A program made the translations under genes and the position numbers. From positions 38,673 to 102,672 of the forward strand of contig JAGVVH010000154.1 in the NCBI GenBank assembly GCA_019135895.1: a stretch of DNA of 64,000 bases, in the 5' to 3' direction. A model generated the notes under the pieces. The model did no database searches and had not been told where the DNA came from. It saw only the letters and a program-made list of their open reading frames with translations. Source of the stretch: Bacteroidota bacterium (GTDB taxonomy: Bacteria; Bacteroidota; Bacteroidia; Bacteroidales; WCHB1-69). Shown here one piece after another: positions 1 to 6,715 of the stretch (position 1 is its first letter; the number at the start of each line of letters is the position of its first letter).

Positions 1-1250
1 AAATAACCGGCATAATTTTGTGACCGCGATTGGTGAGCAGCTACCGTGATAACACTTTCTACATTTCCGGCAGCACCTACTCCATATTCAGGGTCTCCCG
101 AAGTCCATCCCGTTAATCCCGAAGGTGCAACAAAAGGAGCTCCCCAATTACCAACATCATTGGTTAATTCTATTAAATTCCAAGCATGAAATTCTCCACT
201 ATCCGCCGTTACAAATAAGCCAAATTTATAGTTTGAAACTGAGGGCTTTTTCAGCCTGAATCTGACTTCAGGGCGTGAATTATACACATTTGATTCCTGT
301 AAATCAATTTTATAATATAAAGTATCCTGGTTGTAGATCAGAAATGTGTCAATATTGATATTGCCATCTCCGGTATTATAAAAATCTGAAGTTGCCAGCG
401 ATTGATTGGTGCTGTTCATGAGATTTAAAGCAAAAGCAAAATGGCTATTAGGCGAACTTGTCATAGTAATTGATTGCCCCCACATTTTGGGATAAGTTGA
501 GGCAAACATTATCTGGGATTTAAGCGTATCGTTACCTCCATTAAAAGAATGGTTTATATGAAAATTTACATCTCCATTGTTGCCACCACTTCCCACAAAA
601 ACGACACCTAAAGCTGATAATGAATCAATTACATTAGCAATTCTACCTGTACCATCCATACTTCCAAAATAATATAATCCCCAGCTCATATTAATGACAA
701 GACGTTTTTGTTCTTGTTGAGCAACCTGATACATCCAGTTAAAAGCATCAATAATAGCTTGTTCATTAACCAAAATTGAAACAAACAGAAATTCTGCATC
801 ATACGCGACTCCACGATACTTCGTACCTGCGCCTGCACCTCCCGCGATACAACTTACATGAGTTCCATGATAATTATATTCATACACATTAAAAGTGTCA
901 CATTGTGCCTCCAAAAGAGCATTTTGGCCCATTATTTCCTTCCCGTAATTAAACCCTGAAGGCGCAGGACCAGCCGTACGATATTGATCCCATGCACCTA
1001 AAATCCTGTAATAAAGCATGCTGGTATCGTAGAAAACCGGATTGGTAAAATCAAATCCCCAGTCAGTTACTCCAATAATTACATCTTTGCCCGAATATCC
1101 CTCTGGTAAATCAACTCCAACCCAAACACTATCAACTCTTCCATCATGAACTGCTTTGTTGAGTTGTTGACCCTGAATATCAAATTTTTGTGCCTGAATA
1201 TTGTTTAAGAGTAAAGAGAATATTAGAAACAACCATAGATATGATTTCAT
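1..1250 (-). CDS. Secreted S8 (subtilisin-like) serine protease, 3' end outside window
   Basis: Partial CDS read from the reverse strand; the first ~416 residues are present and the C-terminus lies beyond position 1. A signal peptide is visible (MKSYLWLFLIFSLLLNNIQA, then Q). Subtilase motifs follow: the catalytic Asp region GVTDWGFD near residue 63, the catalytic His motif HGTHVSCIAGG near residue 128, and an oxyanion-type stretch GSGGNNGD. The Ser motif is expected just outside the window. An upstream in-frame ATG at 1274 would add eight residues and overlap the dnaX 3' end; 1250 is preferred because it starts the signal peptide directly. The gene lies directly downstream of the dnaX frames on the same strand and may share their transcript. 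Secretion by T9SS is plausible, but no C-terminal sorting domain can be seen. Confidence 0.85.
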   Translation of the reverse strand, partial: MKSYLWLFLIFSLLLNNIQAQKFDIQGQQLNKAVHDGRVDSVWVGVDLPEGYSGKDVIIGVTDWGFDFTNPVFYDTSMLYYRILGAWDQYRTAGPAPSGFNYGKEIMGQNALLEAQCDTFNVYEYNYHGTHVSCIAGGAGAGTKYRGVAYDAEFLFVSILVNEQAIIDAFNWMYQVAQQEQKRLVINMSWGLYYFGSMDGTGRIANVIDSLSALGVVFVGSGGNNGDVNFHINHSFNGGNDTLKSQIMFASTYPKMWGQSITMTSSPNSHFAFALNLMNSTNQSLATSDFYNTGDGNINIDTFLIYNQDTLYYKIDLQESNVYNSRPEVRFRLKKPSVSNYKFGLFVTADSGEFHAWNLIELTNDVGNWGAPFVAPSGLTGWTSGDPEYGVGAAGNVESVITVAAHQSRSQNYAGY

Positions 1251-1266
1251 ATTTGGAATATGTATT

Positions 1267-2124
1267 TTATTCATTTGTTTTTAATTTCAAAATCTCAATA
1301 AAATTAACAATATCAGTGTTTTGTTCTTTTAGAATTCTAATTTTCTCCCTATTGTCAAGAATGACAACTTTGCTTTCTAAATCAGCATCAATAATAATTT
1401 TGATTTTTTCAATTTCATTATTAAAGTTATTTCTTAAATAGGAAAGAATATCTCTTTGTCTCATTTCAATTTCGCCCTTCTGAAGTTCATTTTTTACGGT
1501 GATAAGAATATCATTATCTAAAATATCAGGTAGATTATTTTTAAGAGAAAAATAAACAGTGGGAACTTTATCAAAAACAACATCCAGCATATTGTTCCAA
1601 TGTGACATAAAATCAAGCGAAGATTCCTGATCAGGTTGTGTTTCTCCCTGATTTATGTTGTCAGGAATCTCTTCTTGAACTAATTCAACTTTGGATTCTG
1701 ATGATATCTCTTCTGGTGCTTTCGGAATAATTTGTGAATTGCCTATATTAACTCTATTGGATTGATTCTCAATCTCCTTCTGAGATTCTGAAGATGAATT
1801 ATCATCCTGAGAATCATTGGCAAATGATGTATCAGTAATTTCATTTTTTACCTCATTCTCTATTTCGGGCAGATTTGTATCTGGTTTTAATGTGTTATTT
1901 TCCTTTGGCTGAATTTCTTCATTTTTCTGATCTTGAATAGAAGTATCCTTAATAATTTCTTTCAGAGAAGGAGATTTTTTAACAGGATTGATTACCGGGG
2001 CAACAAACTTTTGCTTAGATTGTTTTGGCATCCAGCCCGGAGCTTTGTCATCATTTTTTTTCGTTTCACTATCACTCCCGTGATTGCCTGACTGCAGCTT
2101 TTGCTTTATATTGATAGTTTGCAT
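1267..2124 (-). CDS. dnaX: DnaX C-terminal half (tau-specific region) in a shifted frame
   Basis: A 285-residue ORF overlapping the 3' end of the dnaX N-terminal ORF by 53 bases, in the +1 frame relative to it. Residues 1-~170 are a charged, Ser/Glu/Asn-rich linker. Residues ~175-285 (from FMSHWNNMLD to EILKLKTNE) look like the C-terminal domain of Bacteroidota DnaX, the part unique to tau that contacts polymerase and helicase in known systems. It has its own ATG at 2124 but no recognisable ribosome-binding site. It could be expressed by +1 frameshifting from the upstream ORF, by translational restart, or the break may be a mutation or assembly error. Being long, open and conserved in character, it does not look like an old pseudogene. 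Confidence 0.8.
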   Translation of the reverse strand: MQTINIKQKLQSGNHGSDSETKKNDDKAPGWMPKQSKQKFVAPVINPVKKSPSLKEIIKDTSIQDQKNEEIQPKENNTLKPDTNLPEIENEVKNEITDTSFANDSQDDNSSSESQKEIENQSNRVNIGNSQIIPKAPEEISSESKVELVQEEIPDNINQGETQPDQESSLDFMSHWNNMLDVVFDKVPTVYFSLKNNLPDILDNDILITVKNELQKGEIEMRQRDILSYLRNNFNNEIEKIKIIIDADLESKVVILDNREKIRILKEQNTDIVNFIEILKLKTNE

Positions 2125-3202
2125 TGATTTGCATTAAGCAAATTTCTACAGATAAGCGTTTGTTATTGGATAATTTATAATTAAAATCACAAAGATTGGC
2201 TAATTCCAGTGCTCTTACTAATAGCATTTTATCAATTTTTTTTGCCTGTTCAGAAAATTTAGCCTTCACACTATCAGATACTTCCATCAACCGAATGGTA
2301 TTATGATTCCTGGCCATCAACAAGTTACGAAAATGAGCTGCCAACCCGGCAATCAAATGCTGAGCATCAAATCCTTTATTTAATATATCATCTAGGAGTA
2401 ACAACGAGGAAGTCTGATCTTCACTAAACAGAAAATCAGTCATTTTGAAGTAATTATCAACATCCAATACATTCAAATTATCAATTGCAGCCTGATAGGT
2501 AATGTTTTTTCCTGTAAAACTTACCAACTGGTCAAAAATAGACAAAGCATCACGGAGGGCTCCATCTGCTTTGGCTGCAACAATTCTCAGTGCTTCCCGA
2601 TCAGCAACAACATTTTCATTGGTTGAAACATACTGTAATAGTTTGATAATATCATCATCCTTGATTCTCATAAAATCATATACCTGACAACGTGACAGAA
2701 TGGTAGGAATAATTTTATGTTTTTCAGTAGTTGCCAAAATAAATTTTGCATAAGAAGGAGGTTCTTCCAAAGTCTTTAAGAATGCATTAAAAGCCTGATT
2801 CGAAAGCATATGAACTTCATCAATAATATATACTTTATATTTTGCTCCCTGTGGCGAAATACGAACCTGATCAACTAATGCTCGGATATCATCAACTGAG
2901 TTGTTTGAAGCAGCATCTAATTCATAAATATTAAAAGATGTCGATTCATTAAACAATCGACAGGATTCACACTCGTTACAAGGTTCACCATCTTCGGTAA
3001 GATGCAAACAATTCAAAGCTTTGGCAAAAATTCTAGCACATGTTGTTTTGCCAACGCCTCTTGGCCCACAAAACAAAAAAGCTTGTGCAACCTGCCCAGA
3101 CTTGATGGCATTTTTTAATGTAGATGTGATGGTATCTTGCCCTACTACTGATTTAAACGTCGAAGGACGGTATTTTCGAGCTGAAACAATAAAATTATCC
3201 AT
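2072..3202 (-). CDS. dnaX: DNA polymerase III subunit gamma/tau, N-terminal part (domains I-III)
   Basis: Clamp-loader ATPase of the replicative polymerase. Visible motifs are Walker A (GPRGVGKTT, about residue 46), the zinc-binding cysteines CLHLTEDGEPCNECESC, Walker B-like IIDEVHML and the SRC motif (TILSRCQ). Domain III ends near residue 360 at EICLMQI. The ORF then stops after 376 residues, about the size of E. coli gamma, while the tau-like C-terminus continues in the next ORF in the +1 frame. The start MDNFIVSARKYRP is typical of the family. A -7 box (TATTTTTG read on the minus strand, 3272-3279) lies ~70 bases upstream. See the finding on the frame break. Confidence 0.93.
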   Translation of the reverse strand: MDNFIVSARKYRPSTFKSVVGQDTITSTLKNAIKSGQVAQAFLFCGPRGVGKTTCARIFAKALNCLHLTEDGEPCNECESCRLFNESTSFNIYELDAASNNSVDDIRALVDQVRISPQGAKYKVYIIDEVHMLSNQAFNAFLKTLEEPPSYAKFILATTEKHKIIPTILSRCQVYDFMRIKDDDIIKLLQYVSTNENVVADREALRIVAAKADGALRDALSIFDQLVSFTGKNITYQAAIDNLNVLDVDNYFKMTDFLFSEDQTSSLLLLDDILNKGFDAQHLIAGLAAHFRNLLMARNHNTIRLMEVSDSVKAKFSEQAKKIDKMLLVRALELANLCDFNYKLSNNKRLSVEICLMQINANYQYKAKAAVRQSRE

Positions 3203-3271
3203 AATGAATTAATGAGTAAAGATCTAATTTAACATATAAGGTTCATCAACTTGCATCTCTATTACTTTCTG

Positions 3272-3279
3272 CAAAAATA
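3272..3279 (-). promoter_or_regulatory. Bacteroidota -7 promoter box for dnaX
   Basis: CAAAAATA on the plus strand reads TATTTTTG on the minus strand, matching the Bacteroidota primary-sigma -7 consensus TAnnTTTG. It lies ~70 bases upstream of the dnaX ATG. No convincing -33 TTTG was seen. Confidence 0.45.
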
Positions 3280-3376
3280 TAAATAATTTGTCTTTTTCTC
3301 CACATATTTTTTCTATTATTGTAAAAAAAATACAGAATATTAAAATGTTGATATTCACTATATTATTATATTGCTA

Positions 3377-3997
3377 ATGATAAATTTGAGTCTTGAAGGG
3401 AAAGAACTTCCCATTATGGAAGAATTTTATTCTTTACAAGGAGAGGGGTTTCATTCGGGTAAACCTGCCTATTTTTTAAGAGTTGGGGGATGTGATGTGG
3501 GCTGTTTTTTTTGTGATGTCAAGGAATCATGGGATGCCTCAAAGCATACTTTAACCCCTACAGATGAGGTTATTGCACGGATCGCTTGCAATCCTTCAGG
3601 TGCAGTAGTTGTTACTGGTGGCGAACCATTACTATACAATATGAATTATTTGTGTGATGAGCTACATAAATTGGGGTTTTTGCTTTTCCTCGAAACTTCC
3701 GGTTCAGAACCTCTTAGCGGCTGCTGGGATTGGATTTGTCTTTCTCCAAAAAAAGATGCTGCTCCCTTGCCTGAATTGTTGAAGATTGCCAATGAACTTA
3801 AAGTGATTATATATGATGAGGATGATTTTGTCTGGGCAGAAAAAAATTGTGCAAAAGTTAAAGAACAATGTTTGCTCTATTTGCAACCTGAGTGGAGCAA
3901 TGCTAAAAAAATGATGCAACCTATTGTTGATTATGCTCTGAATAATCCAAAATGGAGAGTCTCCATTCAGAGCCATAAGTATATGAAAATTCCTTAA
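3377..3997 (+). CDS. queE: 7-carboxy-7-deazaguanine synthase QueE (radical SAM)
   Basis: Makes 7-carboxy-7-deazaguanine from 6-carboxytetrahydropterin in queuosine (preQ0) synthesis. The N-terminal EEFYSLQGEGFHSGKPAYFLR is the QueE signature. It is followed by CDVGCFFCD, whose CX3CX2C cysteines bind the radical-SAM 4Fe-4S cluster, then the VVVTGGEPL SAM-binding stretch. At 206 residues it is normal for the family. I start at the ATG at 3377 rather than a TTG two codons upstream. It is convergent with ychF with only six bases between the stops. No other queuosine gene and no preQ1 riboswitch are visible nearby. Confidence 0.93.
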   Translation: MINLSLEGKELPIMEEFYSLQGEGFHSGKPAYFLRVGGCDVGCFFCDVKESWDASKHTLTPTDEVIARIACNPSGAVVVTGGEPLLYNMNYLCDELHKLGFLLFLETSGSEPLSGCWDWICLSPKKDAAPLPELLKIANELKVIIYDEDDFVWAEKNCAKVKEQCLLYLQPEWSNAKKMMQPIVDYALNNPKWRVSIQSHKYMKIP

Positions 3998-4003
3998 TAA
4001 CTT

Positions 4004-5101
4004 TTAAACATTAAATCTGATGTGAAGTATATCACCATCTTGTACTTCATAGTTTTTGCCCTCAACAGACAGTTTTCCCGCTTCCTTGCATTTTAATTCC
4101 GACCCATAAGTTTTCAAATCATTATATTTGATTACTTCAGCCCGGATAAATCCTCTTTCTAAGTCACTGTGAATAGATCCGGCAGCCTGAGGTGCGAGCA
4201 TTCCCTTGCGAATAGTCCAAGCTCTGTTTTCCTTTCCTCCAACAGTAAAAAAGGATATTAATTTCAATAAACTATAAGCTTCTTTGATAACTTTGTTCAC
4301 ACCAGGCTCGCTTAAACCAACATCTGATAAAAAGTCTTTTCTGTCTTCTTCGTTTTCAAGTTCAGCAATTTCCGATTCAATTTTAGCTGCAATTACTAAA
4401 GGAGTTATGCCTTGTTCATTTAAGTACTCCCTTACTTTATCAACATAAACATTACCTTTTACAGCATCATTGTCGTTTACATTACAAACAAACATCATGG
4501 GCTTTTCAGTCAATAGCATCATATCGGCCACAACCGACCTTTCTTCTTCTGTAACTTCAAGAGTTCTGATATTCTGAAAATTTTCAATATGAGTTTTATA
4601 TTTAAAAAGAATTTCAAGATCTCTCTTAGCATTTTTGTCCCCTACTTTTGCAGCTTTCTCAACTTTTTGGATTTTTCGTTCAATTTGTTCAAGATCTTTA
4701 ACTTGCAATTCAAAATCTATGATTTCGATATCTCTGACCGGATCAATGGAACCCTCTACATGAGGCATATTGGGATTGTCAAAACAACGAATCACATGAA
4801 TCAAGGCATCACAAAGTCTGACATCAGCCAAAAAACTGTTCCCAATACCTTCTCCCTGACTGGCTCCTTTGGCAAGACCGGGGATATCAACAACATCTAA
4901 AGTTGCATAAACCAACTTCTCCGCCGGTATAAAAGTATTTATATGGGCAAGCCTTTCATCGGGAACAGGACATACGCCAATATTGGATTTATTAGTGCTG
5001 TATGCAAATTCCGTAGTAACAGCCTTAGTATTGGATATACAATTAAACATTGTTGTCTTCCCTGAATTGGTAAGACCCACAATCCCACATTTTAAACTCA
5101 T
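4004..5101 (-). CDS. ychF: Redox-responsive ATPase YchF (Obg-like, OLA1 family)
   Basis: TRAFAC-class P-loop ATPase that binds ribosomes. The G1 loop GLTNSGKTTMFN is near the N-terminus, followed by G3 DIPGLAKGASQGEGIGN. The usual G4 NKxD is replaced by NVND, in keeping with the ATP rather than GTP preference of YchF. A coiled-coil arm lies around residues 130-190. The C-terminal TGS domain ends with GDILHIRFNV, typical of the family. The 365-residue length is normal. It lies just downstream of the broken NifU-like gene on the same strand, 11 bases away, so they may be cotranscribed. Confidence 0.95.
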   Translation of the reverse strand: MSLKCGIVGLTNSGKTTMFNCISNTKAVTTEFAYSTNKSNIGVCPVPDERLAHINTFIPAEKLVYATLDVVDIPGLAKGASQGEGIGNSFLADVRLCDALIHVIRCFDNPNMPHVEGSIDPVRDIEIIDFELQVKDLEQIERKIQKVEKAAKVGDKNAKRDLEILFKYKTHIENFQNIRTLEVTEEERSVVADMMLLTEKPMMFVCNVNDNDAVKGNVYVDKVREYLNEQGITPLVIAAKIESEIAELENEEDRKDFLSDVGLSEPGVNKVIKEAYSLLKLISFFTVGGKENRAWTIRKGMLAPQAAGSIHSDLERGFIRAEVIKYNDLKTYGSELKCKEAGKLSVEGKNYEVQDGDILHIRFNV

Positions 5102-5112
5102 ATTTTATTAAT

Positions 5113-5368
5113 TTAAAAATTAAGCACTACATCTTCCACGGCTTTAATTTCAGGTAAATATTGTTGAATAGTTTGCTCAACACCTTGCTTAAGAGTGGCT
5201 TTTGCATGCGGGCAGGTTCCACAGGCCCCTTGTAATTTTACTTTTACAACATTATCGGAAGTTAGAAGTTAATTCTATAAATTCAATATCACCACCATCA
5301 TTTTGAAGGTAGGGACGAATTTGTGAAATGATTGATTTTACTTTTTGTTCTAACGAGGTATTTTCCAT
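5113..5368 (-). pseudogene. NifU-like iron-sulfur scaffold domain protein, frameshifted by a 7-bp duplication
   Basis: From the ATG at 5368 the frame reads MENTSLEQKVKSIISQIRPY, then QNDGGDIEFIELTS, and stops early at 5252. The other half continues in another frame: DNVVKVKLQGACGTCPHAKA, then a helix, to the stop at 5113. Together they match a NifU C-terminal-type domain with its CxxC (CGTC) cluster-binding cysteines, normally ~80 residues. At the break the minus strand has TAACTTC twice in tandem (5258-5271). Removing one copy restores an uninterrupted reading frame. Either the gene is inactive, or it switches by repeat slippage, or the read is wrong. The promoter at 5388-5395 looks intact. 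Confidence 0.85.
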
Positions 5369-5387
5369 GTGTCAATATTTTTGTTTG

Positions 5388-5395
5388 CAAAAATA
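5388..5395 (-). promoter_or_regulatory. -7 promoter box for the NifU-like gene and probably ychF
   Basis: TATTTTTG on the minus strand, matching TAnnTTTG, 20 bases upstream of the NifU-like ATG. Confidence 0.45.
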
Positions 5396-5614
5396 ACAAT
5401 AAAAAAGATAGATGCCTTTTTTGCTGTCAACAAATACTCCTTTTTCCATGATAAATAATAATCAATAAAGTCATTAAAAAAATACTTTCATTGTTATTTT
5501 TTATTGCTTTTTACCTTCACTGTATCTGTTAATTAATAAGTAGGTCTGTATTTTACAAAAAAAAATTCAATAGAAAAAACAAATAAAAGAAGAGTAATAT
5601 AGAAAGTAAGATGC

Positions 5615-5640
5615 AAAAAAAAAACAGCCAAAAGGCTGTT
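5615..5640 (-). terminator. Rho-independent terminator of the tRNA operon
   Basis: On the minus strand, AACAGCC, a TTTT loop and GGCTGTT form a perfect 7-bp stem followed by a run of about ten T. It lies three bases past the 3' end of tRNA-Gly. Confidence 0.9.
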
Positions 5641-5642
5641 AG

Positions 5643-5715
5643 AGCGGAAAACGGGGCTCGAACCCGCCACCTACAGCTTGGAAGGCTGTCGCTCTACCAA
5701 ATGAGCTACTTCCGC
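5643..5715 (-). tRNA. tRNA-Gly (anticodon TCC)
   Basis: Cloverleaf on the minus strand. The acceptor starts GCGGAAG and ends TTTCCGC with discriminator T, as usual for glycine. The D-loop is TAGCTCATTTGGTAGAG, the anticodon loop CTTCCAA (TCC) and the T-loop TTCGAGC. CCA is not encoded. It is the last of three tandem tRNA genes, before a terminator. Confidence 0.95.
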
Positions 5716-5723
5716 TTGGGGAG

Positions 5724-5805
5724 TGGGAGGGGGAGGATTCGAACCTCCGAAGGCTGCGCCAACAGATTTACAGTCTGCCCCATTTGACCGCTCTGGTACC
5801 CTCCC
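5724..5805 (-). tRNA. tRNA-Tyr (anticodon GTA)
   Basis: Class II tRNA on the minus strand with a long variable arm. The acceptor GGGAGGG pairs with CCCTCCC and the discriminator is A. The anticodon loop CTGTAAA carries GTA and the T-loop is TTCGAAT. It is the middle gene of the tRNA cluster. Confidence 0.95.
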
Positions 5806-5811
5806 AATTGA

Positions 5812-5883
5812 GCCGATAGACGGACTCGAACCGCCGACCGGCTGATTACAAATCAGCTGCTCTACCAACTGAGCTACATCGGC
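5812..5883 (-). tRNA. tRNA-Thr (anticodon TGT)
   Basis: Minus-strand cloverleaf with acceptor GCCGATG ... TATCGGC, D-arm AGCTCAGTTGGTAGAGC, anticodon loop TTTGTAA (TGT) and T-loop TTCGAGT. It is the first gene of the Thr-Tyr-Gly transcript. This is the order of the thrU-tyrU-glyT part of the enterobacterial tufB operon, but no tRNA-Thr(GGT) or tuf follows here. Confidence 0.95.
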
Positions 5884-5934
5884 TTGAGATTTGATAGTTT
5901 CAAATAACGTTCCCGTTTTATTTCAAACGGGCTG

Positions 5935-5942
5935 CAAAAATA
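5935..5942 (-). promoter_or_regulatory. -7 promoter box of the tRNA operon
   Basis: TATTTTTG on the minus strand, matching TAnnTTTG, ~52 bases upstream of the mature tRNA-Thr 5' end. It is the only good match in the gap between mnmD and the tRNAs. Confidence 0.5.
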
Positions 5943-6019
5943 GATTTTTTTTTGATTATACGGAATAGTCTTGATTATTTTTTTTCAAGGATTTGTTTAT
6001 TATGTTGATTTTTAGTTTC

Positions 6020-6715
6020 TTATTTTTTTATACAACGGGTAATTTCTCTTTTTCCTATCGGTCCGGGGAGGCCTAAAACCTCAAATCCAACCTTTTTTAG
6101 GCTTCTTTTAACAGCTCCTTTTGAACAATAAGTGACTAAAACTGAATTTTGGGCCATGCTACGGTAGATTTTTTCGAATATTTTTTCACTCCATAACTCC
6201 GGTTGAACTGCCGGTCCGAATGCATCAAAATATACTAAATCATATTTATCACTTTCTAAATATATCTCTTCAATTTTAGCAACAGATACTTTTAATTTGA
6301 AATTTGAATTAATATTCATCCATTTTCCCTCATCAAATTGCATAATTTTAGAATGAATATTTTTTAATTCATTATCAATAAACAAATTGTAATTCAGTTG
6401 CTTGTACTCTTCTTCCTTTAAGGGATATGCTTCAATAGCATGATATTCTATTTTGCGGGCTCCAGTATTTTGCAATGTCAAAAGAGCATTTAGCCCTGTT
6501 CCGAATCCTACTTCCAATATCTTCAGAGCTTCTCTTTCTACAAGGAAATTAAACCCTGCATTGATATAAATATGAATTGATTCGTTTATGGCACCATGAA
6601 TTGAGTGGAATTGCTCGTCAAATTCGGTGAGTTTCAGAGTCGTAGAACCATCTTCGGTTATTTCAATAACCCTTTTTTCAATGGGATTGAGTTCACTATT
6701 CTTATTAACGTACAT
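6020..6715 (-). CDS. mnmD: MnmD-like tRNA methyltransferase (DUF752, MnmC methyltransferase domain)
   Basis: SAM-dependent methyltransferase of the MnmC(m)/MnmD type, predicted to convert the nm5 group at wobble uridine 34 of tRNA to mnm5. The SAM-binding motif LEVGFGTGLNALLT is near residue 75, and the DUF752 signature YDLVYFDAFGPAVQPELWS lies around residue 160. The C-terminus has the family pattern LVTYCSKGAVKRSLKKVGFE and GPIGKREITR. The 231-residue length matches stand-alone MnmD rather than bifunctional MnmC. Its start overlaps the tex stop by 11 bases, so the two are probably translationally coupled. Confidence 0.88.
   Translation of the reverse strand: MYVNKNSELNPIEKRVIEITEDGSTTLKLTEFDEQFHSIHGAINESIHIYINAGFNFLVEREALKILEVGFGTGLNALLTLQNTGARKIEYHAIEAYPLKEEEYKQLNYNLFIDNELKNIHSKIMQFDEGKWMNINSNFKLKVSVAKIEEIYLESDKYDLVYFDAFGPAVQPELWSEKIFEKIYRSMAQNSVLVTYCSKGAVKRSLKKVGFEVLGLPGPIGKREITRCIKK

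Noticed and set aside
2040..2060. Run of eight A on the minus strand in the dnaX linker as the E. coli- or Thermus-type slippery site
   Set aside because: It lies downstream of the stop of the first dnaX frame, so slippage there cannot join the two frames.
3203..3376. preQ1 riboswitch before queE
   Set aside because: No C-rich loop or pseudoknot-like sequence of the known preQ1 classes was seen; the gap is plain AT-rich sequence with the dnaX promoter.
5671..5868. 65-residue minus-strand ORF
   Set aside because: It runs through the three tRNA genes and is explained by their sequence.
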